64,000 bases of DNA from Procambarus clarkii (lineage: Eukaryota; Arthropoda; Malacostraca; Decapoda; Cambaridae). The notes under the pieces were generated by a model. The model was given only the letters and a program-made list of their open reading frames with translations, was not told the origin of the DNA and did not search any database. This document shows, piece after piece, positions 22,047-32,780 of the stretch. The translations under genes and the position numbers were made by a program. The stretch spans positions 36,076,259-36,140,258 of the forward strand of contig NC_091193.1 of the NCBI RefSeq assembly GCF_040958095.1, read 5' to 3'. How positions within the stretch are numbered: the first letter of the stretch is position 1; each line of letters opens with the position of its first letter.

Positions 22047-23099
22047 ATGCAAAGTAAGGCCGGTAAGACCCTTAAGAAAGATAGCACACCTAACAAGAAT
22101 AACCCTAGTAGCCAGGCTAACAACATGATTAGTTCAGCTATCTCCCCCCTCGGTGGCCGCCGTGGGGGGTACCGACTCTCCCCCCGTCAACAATAACAAA
22201 CAATCTCAGCTGGGCGCAGCGCCGTCTCTGACACGGGCCATGCAACAATTAGGTAGCCATATGGACCAACTTAAACGAGCTACTGCCCCTTGTTCTGACT
22301 TCAAGCGCTTTGCTGATATCCCTTGGCTCAAGTTATTAACTCAAGTACATGAAGATCAAATGACAGTAATCAAAGAGCAGTCGGCCTTAATAATGAACCT
22401 GCAAGGCTCATTATTATCTTTGCAGAATGAAGTTGTAGACTTACACAAGAACAATCAAGATCTATCTACCAAAGTCGTCAACCTCGAACAAGAATTAAGC
22501 ATTCTCAAGAACACAGTTACAAACTTTAATCCAGATGCAACCACTAAAAAACAGGAAGAAATATTGCAACAGTTTGAGAACCATCTGAACAACCTACAAC
22601 AACAACACACTGTTACCCAAGACGAGACAGACCAACATAAACTACTTGAGTCTGTAATTATCTCTTCACGTGATTTTCCCCAAGAAACTGATGGTGAAGA
22701 CTGTGCTGCCATTGTGATCAAAGTATTGCAGGATAAGTTAAATTATTCGATCCAAAAAAATGACATCAAAGCAGCTTATAGAGTGGGTACCAAATCATCT
22801 GGTACTAATAATAGGCGAATTCGTTTAAAATTAGATAGCTGCTCCCGCAAGACTGATCTTATCTCATCTGCAGTTGCTAGTAAATCCACTGTTTATGTGA
22901 ATGAATGTCTGACCAGGTGCAGGCAAAATCTCTTTTTAAACTGCGTGGCTTCTGCAAAAATTCCCCTACAATTAAACACTGTTTTGTGCGAGATGGTAAA
23001 ATTATAGCTAGGAGGACTGACATTGGAAAAACCTATTCAATAACCACAGAAGCCCACCTTAATTCTTTCCTCAGTGACTGTGGGATAGCTGCTGTATAG
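22047..23099 (+). pseudogene. LINE ORF1 (coiled-coil nucleic-acid-binding protein), frameshifted
   Basis: A plausible start is the ATG at 22047. The main frame begins near 22153 without an ATG, so a shift in the C run near 22145 is likely. A second shift near 22925 moves the C-terminus (FVRDGKIIARR..., ending DCGIAAV) to another frame. A long coiled coil (about 22360-22600) is followed by an RRM-like region with VYVNECLT. Confidence 0.7.
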
Positions 23100-23622
23100 C
23101 CTGAATTCAGATTATAATCTCATATAACTACCTTTGTGTACTCTAGCTCTGCCTTTCCCTTCAAAAGGTTTTAACTTTAGTTAAAAAAAAAAAAAAAAAA
23201 TAATGTTGTCATCTTTATTATTGCCTTTTTTTTCTTTTTACTCCCATGTTCCATAGTACACTGGCTTTGCCTGTGTCCTCTAGTATTAACTTCATTATCC
23301 AGTGTTCCTGAGTGTATCTCTATTTAAACTACCTCAGTTTGTTTTAGTGTAACTTTAGTATTCAACTATAGTGTACTTATAATAGCAAGCTTTTCATCTT
23401 ATAGATCTCATAATTGTTTTTTTTTTACTTTTTTGGTCATCTATTGTTATTAATTATTTTAGTTAATTTTTTACATTCCTAGTTCCCATTAAGTTTTTTT
23501 TTCTTTTTACTTAAAATTACCATTAAGTTTATTTTACTTTAGAATTTTTAATCTACTTTTTTCTTTGTTTTCTATTTTGTAATTTGCCATTCTTATCTTG
23601 TTTTCTTGCAATCAGCCTTTTT

Positions 23623-26565
23623 ATGCAGACAAGTATAGACCCAGAACTAAACCTCTTATCCACTATCTATGACAATCATCACTTCAATGATCAAAATTGC
23701 AGATATTTTACAGCACATGATGTAAACAATGTATTAACAGATAATCTCAATATCTCTGTAATCAACTTGAACGTTAGATCCCTAGGTAAACACTTCGATG
23801 ATGTTAGTGCCTTGATTGAAACTATTGACAACAAATTCTCTTTTATTATACTTACTGAAACGTGGTTGAAAGAGGATAATACTCAACTCTTTAACATGCC
23901 TAACTACTCGGCAATTCACAACTGTCGTCAAATGCAGAGAGGTGGTGGTACTGCTCTTTACTACCACCAAGAACTAACATGCTTAAAGATAATAAGAACT
24001 AGAGACTGCTGTGGGGAGTATATCTTCGCCAGTTTCAGAGTCAAGGGTGCCGAGTCTGTCCAGTCTGTGGGTGCAGTCTATAGAATTCCTAACACTGATG
24101 TGTCTGAATTCAACTCAAACCTTAGAAATCTAATACTAGATAACAGATTGAACAAAAACCATCTAATTATCGCAGGGGACTTTAATATTGACCTCTGCGA
24201 GCCTGAACACCCTACTGCTGTTAGCTTCCTCAACTGTATGAATTCCTGCTTCCTCATACCCTTAATCACTAGACCAACTAGAATCACTGATAGTACTGCT
24301 ACGACTCTAGATCACATCTGGACCAACATAACCTCTCCGCTTACTTCAGGTATAATCACCGATAGCACTACAGACCATTACCCCACATTTCTCTTAACTA
24401 ACATTAGCAAACCACCTCTAGAGACAAGGGAGTTAAGCTTTAGGCTGCACAATGAAACTGCTATAAACAATTTTATAACTGCTGCTGATAATGTCAACTG
24501 GGAGTCCGAGTTAGGTAACATAGGGGACATCAACCTAACAGTGAAATCTTTTCTACAAACAACTCTTAGCCTTTATAACACCCACTGTCCTATGCTTACA
24601 AAACAAGTCACAAGCAAAAGACTTAACAATCCTTGGCTTACAAAGGGAATACTTAAATCCATTAACAAAAAACACGACCTTGAGAAGAAGTATAGGCTAG
24701 GAACAGTCTCCAAAGAATTCTCAAAGAATTACTCGTTATTGCTATCTAAAATAATTAGACGAGCCAAAACTAAATACTATGAAGATAAATTTACCCAAAT
24801 AAAGAGCAACATTAAACAAACTTGGAGCACAATTTCACAAATATTGGGATCAAAGAAGATTTTAAATAACAAACCAACACTCCTTTCCAATAACGTTGGT
24901 CAGCTTTCAGCCTCTGATTCTGCTATTGAGTTCAATAGGTTCTTCTCTTCCATTGGGTCATCCCTTGCAAATGATATTCCATCTTCCTGTACTGATGTTA
25001 ATGACTATCTTACAGGTAACTATCCACAGTCTCTGTACCTAAAGCCTACTAGTTCCACTGATGTCCATGAAATAATCCTTTCCCTTAAAACCAAGTCTAG
25101 TGCCCTCGAGGAGATACCAACTTTAATTTACAAAAAAGCCTCCAGATCTCTAGCCCCTGCTATTGCATTGCTCTTCAACAAGTCACTTGAACTCCAAACC
25201 TTTCCTGACATTCTAAAAAAAGCAAGAGTAACCCCTGTCTACAAATGTGGTGATCTCACTGATGTTAACAACTACAGACCTATATCAATCCTGCCTAACT
25301 TGTCAAAAATATTCGAAAAGCTAATCTACAAGCAGCTTTACTCTTTTCTAGCCAAAGACAATATACTTAGCTCTTGTCAATATGGCTTCAGACCCAAAAA
25401 AAGCACTAACGATGCACTTATTAGTATGATTAACTTAATTCACGCAGCTCTTGATAAAAAGGAGTTTCCTGTTGGGTTATTTGTGGACCTGCGTAAGGCT
25501 TTTGACACTGTCAACCACCAAAACCTTCTTCTTAAATTACATCATTATGGAGTCAGAGGACACTCCCTGCAATACCTCAAATCTTATCTTACTGACAGGC
25601 TCCAGTATGTTTCTGTGAATAATACAATTTCTCCCACCCTACCCATCAACATTGGTGTTCCTCAGGGCAGCATACTTGGCCCTCTCCTCTTTCTCATCTA
25701 CATTAATGACCTTCCAAATGCCTCCCAACACCTCAAACCAATTCTATTTGCTGACGACACAACCTTCATTTACTCCAGTCCTGACCCCCTTGCTCTAAAT
25801 GCCACAGTAAATACTGAGCTAGAGAAAGTCCATCTTTGGCTAACTGCCAACAAACTCACCCTTAACATTGACAAAACGTTTTATATTCTGTTTGGCAATA
25901 AATCCTCTAATCAGATAAATCTCAAAATAAACAATACCCAAATTTGTAACAAATTAGATGGCAAATTCCTTGGCGTTCTCATCGACCACAAGCTGAATTT
26001 CCAGGGTCACATTCTAAATATATCAAAAAAAGTTTCAAAAACTGTTGGCATTCTTTCTAAGATCAGATATTATGTACCCCGCCCTGCCCTGGTTACTCTC
26101 TATTACTCCCTCATCTATCCATACCTCAACTATGGTATTTGTGCTTGGGGTTCTACTACCCAAAATCATTTACGTCCTCTTATTACCCAACACAAAGCTG
26201 CTATTAGGACAATATCCAACTCTGGCCCCAAACATCACTCGGTACCCTTACTCAAATCTCTGAATATGTTAGATATTAAGTCACTGCACATTCTCTCTTG
26301 TGTATTATACATATATAAAACGCTGAACTGTAATACCAATCCTGACCTCAAAAGCTTCATTGAAGGTTGTAACAGAACCCATGAGCACCACACCAGGAAT
26401 AAATACAGTTTTGATATTCCTAGAGTACGACTTAATCAAACTAGAAATGCTCTACAAATCAAGGGACCCAGAATGTGGAATGACCTTCCCAACCATGTTA
26501 AAGACTGTACCTCTCTCAACCAGTTTAAGATAAAAACTAAACACTACCTAATAAATTCCCTGTAA
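23623..26565 (+). CDS. LINE ORF2: intact endonuclease-reverse transcriptase
   Basis: 980 residues from ATG 23623. The open frame extends 13 codons upstream without an ATG, and the sister copy begins at the equivalent MHTDIDP. The endonuclease comes first: NLNVRSLGKHFDD, TETWL, AGDFNID, DHIWTN, TTDHYPT. The RT follows: PVYKCGDLTDVNNYRPIS, DLRKAFDTVNH, GVPQGSILGPLLFLIYINDLP and FADDTTF. All catalytic motifs are present with no break, so this copy may encode an active protein. Confidence 0.9.
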   Translation: MQTSIDPELNLLSTIYDNHHFNDQNCRYFTAHDVNNVLTDNLNISVINLNVRSLGKHFDDVSALIETIDNKFSFIILTETWLKEDNTQLFNMPNYSAIHNCRQMQRGGGTALYYHQELTCLKIIRTRDCCGEYIFASFRVKGAESVQSVGAVYRIPNTDVSEFNSNLRNLILDNRLNKNHLIIAGDFNIDLCEPEHPTAVSFLNCMNSCFLIPLITRPTRITDSTATTLDHIWTNITSPLTSGIITDSTTDHYPTFLLTNISKPPLETRELSFRLHNETAINNFITAADNVNWESELGNIGDINLTVKSFLQTTLSLYNTHCPMLTKQVTSKRLNNPWLTKGILKSINKKHDLEKKYRLGTVSKEFSKNYSLLLSKIIRRAKTKYYEDKFTQIKSNIKQTWSTISQILGSKKILNNKPTLLSNNVGQLSASDSAIEFNRFFSSIGSSLANDIPSSCTDVNDYLTGNYPQSLYLKPTSSTDVHEIILSLKTKSSALEEIPTLIYKKASRSLAPAIALLFNKSLELQTFPDILKKARVTPVYKCGDLTDVNNYRPISILPNLSKIFEKLIYKQLYSFLAKDNILSSCQYGFRPKKSTNDALISMINLIHAALDKKEFPVGLFVDLRKAFDTVNHQNLLLKLHHYGVRGHSLQYLKSYLTDRLQYVSVNNTISPTLPINIGVPQGSILGPLLFLIYINDLPNASQHLKPILFADDTTFIYSSPDPLALNATVNTELEKVHLWLTANKLTLNIDKTFYILFGNKSSNQINLKINNTQICNKLDGKFLGVLIDHKLNFQGHILNISKKVSKTVGILSKIRYYVPRPALVTLYYSLIYPYLNYGICAWGSTTQNHLRPLITQHKAAIRTISNSGPKHHSVPLLKSLNMLDIKSLHILSCVLYIYKTLNCNTNPDLKSFIEGCNRTHEHHTRNKYSFDIPRVRLNQTRNALQIKGPRMWNDLPNHVKDCTSLNQFKIKTKHYLINSL

Positions 26566-26904
26566 CCCACCTCACTCCTTTATTGTCAACCCATGTCTGT
26601 TATTTTATTATTATTATTTTTTTTTAATCAACACTGTCAACCTATTGTATTTGTGCTGCATTTTCAGTCATGTTCCCCCTTTTTTTATCTTTATTTGTAT
26701 TTGTTTTCAACACTTTTTATTCTTTATGCTCAATTAGTATTAAGTTCTAGTTATTAATGTTTTTCTTGCCCGAAACGCATTGCGTAATAGTGGCTTTAGG
26801 CATTGTATGTCCTAGCTCTATCTATATATCAATCCATTAATGTAACATCACTTGTATGTATGTACCTTACCTGAATAAACATATTTATTTATTTATTTAT
26901 TTAA

Positions 26905-28110
26905 AACTGAAAGCTATGACTTGGAATGATGGCCATGGAGCCTCTATTGCTGTACTTAAAATGATGTACACAAACTATGTACGCTCCGTCATTGACAATG
27001 CAGCACCTGTTTTATGTACTTATTCACAAAGTGATATGAATAGGCTAGAAAGCATACAGGATGAAGCCATTTCAATCATTCTTGGAGTTCCAAAGAAAAA
27101 AAACTGCTGAAATGTCCAATCTACAAAAAGAGTTATTATCCCTTCCCAGTATTAAAGAAAGAATTGTGGAACTGAATGCTAAGCTTGCAATTAGGATTGC
27201 CAGAGATCCCCATTATAATGACATGGCTAAAAAAAAATTGAGCTCTGTGCTACTTTCAGGGGGAAACAAGAGAAGCAAAAAATGGCATCACAGAGCAGTC
27301 GGCTACCTTGAAGATCTTCACCTACTTCAACAAGCTCGTGAGCTCATGCCTGTAGAAAGATTACCTCCCTGGGTGGATCCCCTGAATGACTTGTGCAGGA
27401 TTATCATCAATGATATGGTAAAGAAAAAAACCAACATGGTACCCCAAGAAATAAGCCACAAGTATCTTAAGGAAATTTATAATGAAGCTGGAGATGAACT
27501 AGATCAAATCTTCACTGATGGGTCATCTAATCCTATTAATGGCCGGGCGGGTGCAGCATACACGGTAATTAAGAAGGATGATGTATTTTTTCCACCAAAA
27601 AATGAGGAAAAAGCGCGCATTGAGAACTATACCTCTTCAACACAAGCAGAGTTAACTGCCATTGCTATGGCGTTAAGGTATATTATTGAACAGAATACTA
27701 CTGATGCAGTGATTTGCACCGATTCGAAAGCAGCACTGCAAAGCCTAAATAAAGATCGGGACGAGAATCTTTCAATAGTAGCTGAAATTAAGAGAGTTGT
27801 GAAGGTACTAACCAACCAGGGAAGAGTTGTCAAGTTCCTGTGGATTCCCTCCCATGTTGGAATCTATGGAAATGAACGCGCAGATGTGTTGGCAGCTGAA
27901 GGCGCTGAGGGAGACCATATTGAATACTTCATACCCAAGACTCTTCTAGAAATTAGAAGTATTATTAGGGAACATCATCGTCATCTCAATCATTATGAAC
28001 CCCCCAAAAAAAGAGAATGTGGTGGTTGCGGGAGAGAATTAATAATAGAGAAAAAAAATCTTGGATACAAATGTCCACACGTACAGCAGCTTTTTGTTAA
28101 CAACATATAA
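26905..28110 (+). pseudogene. RT thumb and RNase H of the I-like LINE
   Basis: Continuation of the interrupted element: a thumb segment (KAMTWNDGHGAS..., APVLCTY) with a frameshift in an A run near 27095, then an RNase H domain with IFTDGSSNP (first Asp), the AELTAI Glu, VICTDSKAAL (third acidic residue) and IPSHVGIYGNERAD. It ends at TAA 28108-28110 after a Cys-rich tail. Confidence 0.8.
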
Positions 28111-28150
28111 TAAAGATGATTTATAATGTATCTTATCTACCATTTGACAG

Positions 28151-28685
28151 AGGCTGTTTACCTTGGAGACTGGTTGGAAATATATGAATTGAATTTCAAA
28201 TCTTATTGTTCCTTCTATTACATTTTTATATATGACTAATAAATACTTCTATAATTATTGACACAATATTATTATTATCCCTTTCACCAGATGGAATTAT
28301 TATGTTCATAAAGAGTTAAGGATTACAGGTTACCAAATTATACATTCACTCTTCCAATTAGAATGAGTAAAAATGTTTTTTTTTTAATGGTTTATAATCA
28401 TTTCAAAATAAAATAAATGATCCATATTCTTTTTTGACTCACAGTTTTGTTATAAGACAGAGCAGCTGCACACTTGCTTTACAGTTGCTCAGTTGCTCTC
28501 TCTCCACGTGACCAGGTTAGCGTTCTCTCTCTCTTTCTCTCTTCACACAATTAGGTCAATGTTTTTAATAATATTCCTTTACATAACGGATTTTTATTTA
28601 GTTAAAATCTAGCCAAGGAAACCTGGTCCCAAATTCGAGTACTTAGAAGTAACATTTTCGTTCCCCAGGATAGTGCGCTGAGAGC
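28151..28685. other. Intergenic region with possible leader of the MAT gene
   Basis: Mostly AT-rich and featureless to 28440. From about 28446 a TTATAAG motif and a locally GC-richer, pyrimidine-rich stretch (CTCTCTCTC) lead into the SAM synthetase gene, and may be its promoter or retained 5' leader. Confidence 0.35.
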
Positions 28686-29852
28686 ATGGATGGAGATCAT
28701 GAGACGTTCCTCTTCACCAGTGAGAGCGTAGGCGAAGGCCACCCCGACAAAATTTGCGATCAGATCAGCGACGCAGTGCTTGATGCCCATCTTAGCCAGG
28801 ACCCTGACGCCAAAGTTGCTTGTGAAACGTGTACCAAAACTGGTATGATCCTGATCTGTGGGGAGATTACGTCCAAGGCCCAAGTTAATTATCAACAAAT
28901 TGTGCATGATATTGTTAAGAAAATTGGTTTTGATGATTCACGAAAGGGCTTTGACTACAAGACCTGCAATATTCTTCTGGCCCTGGAGCAAAAGTGTGCG
29001 GAGTCTGCTAATGGTGTACACATCGGGCGCAGTGATGACAACATTGGTTCAGGGGACCAGGGACTGATGTTTGGTTATGCCACTGATGAGACCGATGAGT
29101 GCATGCCCTTAACTATTATGCTGGCACACCGTCTCAATCAGAAGACTGCCGAGCTGCGAAGAGATGGGACGTTCTGGTGGGCGCGACCTGACTGTAAGAC
29201 TCAAGTCACATGCCAGTATGTCTTCGATGAAGGAGCTGTTATTCCCAAAAGAGTGAACACTGTTGTCGCTTCTGTACAGCACTCGGAACAAATTACTGTC
29301 GAAGCTTTGCGTGACGAGGTTATAGAGAAGGTCATCAAGGTCATTATTCCTGAAAAATATATAGATACTCAAACGAAATACCACATCAACCCTTGCGGAG
29401 AATTCATCATAGGTGGACCTCAAGGTAACGCTGGGCTAACTGGTAGGAAAATCATCATTGACACTTACGGTGGGTGGGGCGCTCACGGCGGGGGAGCGTT
29501 CTCTGGCAAAGATTACACAAAGATTGACCGCTCAGCGGCCTATGCCGCCCGATGGGTTGCCAAGTCACTGGTGAAAAACAAATTATGTAGACGCTGTTTG
29601 GTTCAGGTATCTTACACCATTAGTGTTGTGCACCCCATAAGCATCAGCATCTTCCACTATGGCACCTCACAGTACACATCAAAACAGCTTCTGAAGATTG
29701 TTAACCACAACTTTGATCTACGACTAGGACATATTGTCAAGGAGCTGGGCTTAAAGAGACCAATTTACAGTGATACCTCGTGTTATGGACATTTTGGACG
29801 GCAACAGTTCTCTTGGGAGCAGCCCAAGAAGTTGACCATCCCTGAATTTTAG
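28686..29852 (+). CDS. S-adenosylmethionine synthetase (methionine adenosyltransferase), intronless
   Basis: A complete 388-residue frame very close to animal MAT2A in length and content. [19 protein letters not shown] carries the ATP-binding histidine and acidic metal ligand. [34 protein letters not shown] and [19 protein letters not shown] are all preserved, and the C-terminus keeps YGHFGR and W-E. The enzyme makes S-adenosylmethionine from methionine and ATP. No intron, no stop and no frameshift. Base composition is clearly less AT-rich than the neighbouring virus-like genes. A retrocopy of the host gene is the simplest reading, although no poly-A tail is seen after the stop. Capture by the virus is an alternative, given the virus-like genes just downstream. 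A few substitutions in otherwise invariant stretches (for example [13 protein letters not shown]) suggest divergence from the parent. Confidence 0.9.
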   Translation: MDGDHETFLFTSESVGEGHPDKICDQISDAVLDAHLSQDPDAKVACETCTKTGMILICGEITSKAQVNYQQIVHDIVKKIGFDDSRKGFDYKTCNILLALEQKCAESANGVHIGRSDDNIGSGDQGLMFGYATDETDECMPLTIMLAHRLNQKTAELRRDGTFWWARPDCKTQVTCQYVFDEGAVIPKRVNTVVASVQHSEQITVEALRDEVIEKVIKVIIPEKYIDTQTKYHINPCGEFIIGGPQGNAGLTGRKIIIDTYGGWGAHGGGAFSGKDYTKIDRSAAYAARWVAKSLVKNKLCRRCLVQVSYTISVVHPISISIFHYGTSQYTSKQLLKIVNHNFDLRLGHIVKELGLKRPIYSDTSCYGHFGRQQFSWEQPKKLTIPEF

Positions 29853-29924
29853 AGTCAAATAATTCTTAAGGATGACTATCATTTTTACGTTTTTCATCAA
29901 GTCCCTGTTAATATGGGAGAACAC

Positions 29925-30045
29925 TATGTCTATGCTTGATTCACAACTCTCCTAAACACGAGAGTGAAGTTATACAACTTTAGAACGCTTTCCCACCAGG
30001 AGACTTGAACCCTAGCCAGCACAGAAGCCTGGTGGGAACCTTTAA
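29925..30045 (-). repeat. Possible tRNA-derived SINE fragment
   Basis: On the minus strand GGGTTCAAGTCTCC resembles a pol III B box. It lies beside short inverted matches CCCACCAGG/CCTGGTGGG that bracket a ~40-base segment. Too short to classify; could be chance. Confidence 0.2.
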
Positions 30046-30178
30046 TTTTATATTCAATTGATAATTTTATATACTTTTTTGACGTTTTATATACCAGAGT
30101 ATATAAAATCTCCGGGCCTTTTATATATCAGAGTAAATAAAATTAAAATGACCCTATAAATAGATAGAATTTGGTTTT

Positions 30179-31636
30179 TTATCTTATAAGGTGACCAGCG
30201 TCTGGGTCAAGATAAATACGTTTTCTTCCTTTAAACTGAATCCAGTTTTTATCTTTTCGGTGGGGGGTTCTATGTGATCCTCCTCCTCCTCCTCCTCCTC
30301 CTCCTCTGCCTCCTCCTCCTCCTCCTCCTCCTCCTTCTCCTCCAACTGTTTGTGGTTCTCCTCCTTCTCCTCCAACTGTTTGTGATTCTTCTCCTCCTCC
30401 TCCTCCTCCTTTTACTGTTTGTCCTCCTCCTCCAACTGTTTGTGATTTTCCTCCTCCTCCTCCTTCTACTGTTTGTGATTCTCCTGCTCCTCCTCCTCCT
30501 TCTCCTCCAACTGTTTGTGGTTCTCCTCCTCCTCCTCCTCCTCCTCCTCCTCCTCCTCCTCCTCCTCCTTCTACTGTTTGTCCTCCTCCTTCTACTGTTT
30601 GTGATTCTCCTCCTTCTCTTCCAACTGTTTGTGGTTCTCCTCCTCCTTCTACTGTTTGTGGTTCTCCTCCTCCTCCTCCTCCTCCTCCTCCTCCTCCTCC
30701 TCCTTCTACTGTTTGTGAAGTTTTTACCTTTCCTACTCCTTCTCCTGCATTTTGTAATTCTCCTCCTCCATGTGATTCTTTTGTTTGTTCTTCTTTCTCA
30801 ACTTCCACATAAATGTTAAATTTAATGCTAGCAAATGTGTCTGAGGAATTAATATTCTTAGCTAACATTTTACATTCCACCTCATTATGACCGTCTTCGA
30901 GTTCAAGTTTCATAACCACGAATGGGGGTAGTGAATTTTCTTTCATTGGGAAACTGTCCGAATAAAATCCACAATTAAATATATCTTGACTTGCAGCATG
31001 GGTACATGATATCAACAATTTGTTCATGTAAAATCGTTTTCCTTCCTTTCGACATTTTTTACGTGATGCATCTAAATTGTTCTTTAATTTGACGTCTTTT
31101 ATTTCATGTCGATCTGTATAAATATCAGGTGTGAAATTATGGAAATTCCATGGAAATATTAATATAATTGGATTTTTTGTATAATATCCCCTATCAATAT
31201 TAGAATTTGTATATAGTTTATTTATGTAATATGCAGAATAACAATTGGTAAAGTTTTGGATTTCATCATAATAACTAAGGAATTTATTAAAGGGTTGAAT
31301 TAGTGTCTTATCAGTTTCAGTAATAGTTTTAGGATTATACGAAATTGGTGGTTTGGGAACAATAAAGAGACCTTTATAAGTTTTTATGTCTTCGATAAAT
31401 GGCGAGAATAATGATTCTATAAGTTTGGATTTCATTTGGGATTTTCGAAGTTCAGACGAATCTGTGGAGGATTGTAATAATTCTTGAAGTAATTCATGAG
31501 GTTGTTCGACGGATTCCATTTGACTGATGACGTGAGGAACGCCAGAGGACTCATTTTCACTTGTTTGTAATTCTCCTCCGCCTTCTCCTTCTCCTCCTTC
31601 TCCTTCTCCGGCATCTTGTAATTATCCTACTCCTCC

Positions 31637-31671
<35 letters not shown>

Positions 31672-32287
31672 CTTCTCTGGTGTCTTGTAATTCTCCTCCT
31701 CCTCCTCCTCTTCCTTCTCCGGCATCATGTAATTCTCCTCCTCCTCCTCTTCCTTCTCCGGCATCTTGTAATTCTCCTCCTCCTCCTCCTTCTCCAGCAT
31801 CTTGTAATTCTCCTACTCCTCCTCCTCTTCCTCCTCCTCTTCCTTCTCTGGTGTCTTGTAATTCTCCTCCTCCTCCTCCTCTTCCTTCTCCGGCATCATG
31901 TAATTCTCCTCCTCCTCCTCCTCCTCCTCTTCCTTCTCCGGCATCTTGTAATTCTCCTCCTCCTCCTCCTTCTCCAGTGTCTTGTAATTCTCTTCCTCCT
32001 CCTCCCTCTCCATCGTCTTGTAATTCTTCTGCTCCTCCTTCCCCTGCGTCATGTAACTCTACTCCTTCTCCTGCGTTGTGTAATTCCCCTCCCACTCCTC
32101 CTCCTACATCTTGTATTAGCTCAATGGACTCTGGTGTTGTGTCATGGCTGATGGAATTGTAATTGTTTTCCTTTTTATATAATTTTTTAGTATTTTTAGA
32201 TTTTTTCCGTGAATTAATGACTACTATAACTGTTAGGAAAATAATTAATATTATTAACATAATAATTGTTGACAGTAGATTATTCAT
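30179..32287 (-). pseudogene. Membrane-anchored protein with two Gly/Glu-rich repeat regions, one in-frame stop
   Basis: One frame from ATG 32287 to TAA 30179, 702 codons, broken only by a TAA at 31622-31624 that stands where the repeat has a Glu codon. An N-terminal transmembrane segment (about residues 8-26) is followed by a basic stop-transfer stretch (NSRKKSKN). Then come Gly/Glu-rich repeats of GGGELQDAGEG type, a ~240-residue globular part (starting near 31519) with several cysteines and IFPWNFHNFTPDIY and SCTHAASQDIFNCGFYSD, and finally a second, different Gly-rich repeat of SQTVGGEGGGG type. The single anchor plus cysteine-bearing ectodomain is the layout of virion membrane proteins, including per os infectivity factors, but I cannot assign one. 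The repeats are CTC/CTT triplet expansions on the plus strand. Confidence 0.6.
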
Positions 32288-32780
32288 TCTTAATTTTCTC
32301 TTTTTTTATATGATTTTTAATTCAGATATTTTTAAAAAATAAAGTAATTATGCAACCAAAGTCAAATATGTTATTGTTTTTATCCTGTTGAGTAGTTTTC
32401 CAGTATTAAGTGATATTGGATATTATATTAAATATTGGAATACCATTCAATATTGAATGAGTAATTCAATGTTGAATGAGTCATTCAATGTTGGATTGTT
32501 TTCCAGTATCCAGCACTATACTATATACTCTATACTATGTCGATATTGATTAGTTTTCTGGTTAGTATCCAATGATATTGGATAGTATATTCAACATTGA
32601 ACGTGTGCAGATGTGACAACAGTCACAAACACCCTGATGGATAGTTGAAAAAAAAGAGATTTGAGTCCCTGATTAAAAAAAAAAAGACTACTACTACTAC
32701 AACCCTACTTAAATTACTTACTGTTTTGCTTACTGAACACTGTAATACAACAGGTGTTGATGCAAACTCTAATCCAAAAA
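32288..32780. other. AT-rich intergenic region with ATTCAATGTTGAATG-like repeats
   Basis: From about 32400 to 32610, short imperfect palindromic units (variants of CATTCAATRTTGAATG and TTTTCCAGTAT) recur several times between two divergently transcribed virus-like genes. A regulatory or replication-related role is conceivable but not shown. Confidence 0.4.

Larger units (their letters stand above)
21761..26896 (+). mobile_element. Full-length non-LTR retrotransposon nested in the I-like LINE
   Basis: About 5.1 kb with 5' UTR, coiled-coil ORF1, a 0.5-kb spacer, a complete ORF2 and a 3' UTR ending in AATAAACATA followed by (TTTA)n. CR1/L2-like by ORF2 layout and tail; the exact clade is not settled. 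The ORF2 is uninterrupted, so insertion was recent relative to its host element. Confidence 0.85.
19362..28150 (+). mobile_element. I-superfamily-like LINE with gag knuckles, RT and RNase H, interrupted by another LINE
   Basis: The left part (19362-21760) has a gag-like frame with CCHC knuckles and a reverse transcriptase. The right part (26897 to about 28150) has the RT thumb and an RNase H domain. The two parts were one element, split by the LINE at 21761-26896. The flanks AACTAAAA (left) and AACTGAAA (right) look like its target duplication with one mismatch. The endonuclease is almost entirely missing between gag and RT, and the RT has an internal gap, so the host element was already deleted. 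RNase H downstream of RT is typical of the I group. Confidence 0.75.

Noticed and set aside
29925..30045. A tRNA gene
   Set aside because: Only a B-box-like stretch is visible; no A box or cloverleaf, so at most a SINE fragment.
30274..32162. Plus-strand Leu-rich and Pro/Ser-rich frames
   Set aside because: They are antisense readings of the CTC/CTT triplet expansions in the minus-strand Gly-rich gene.
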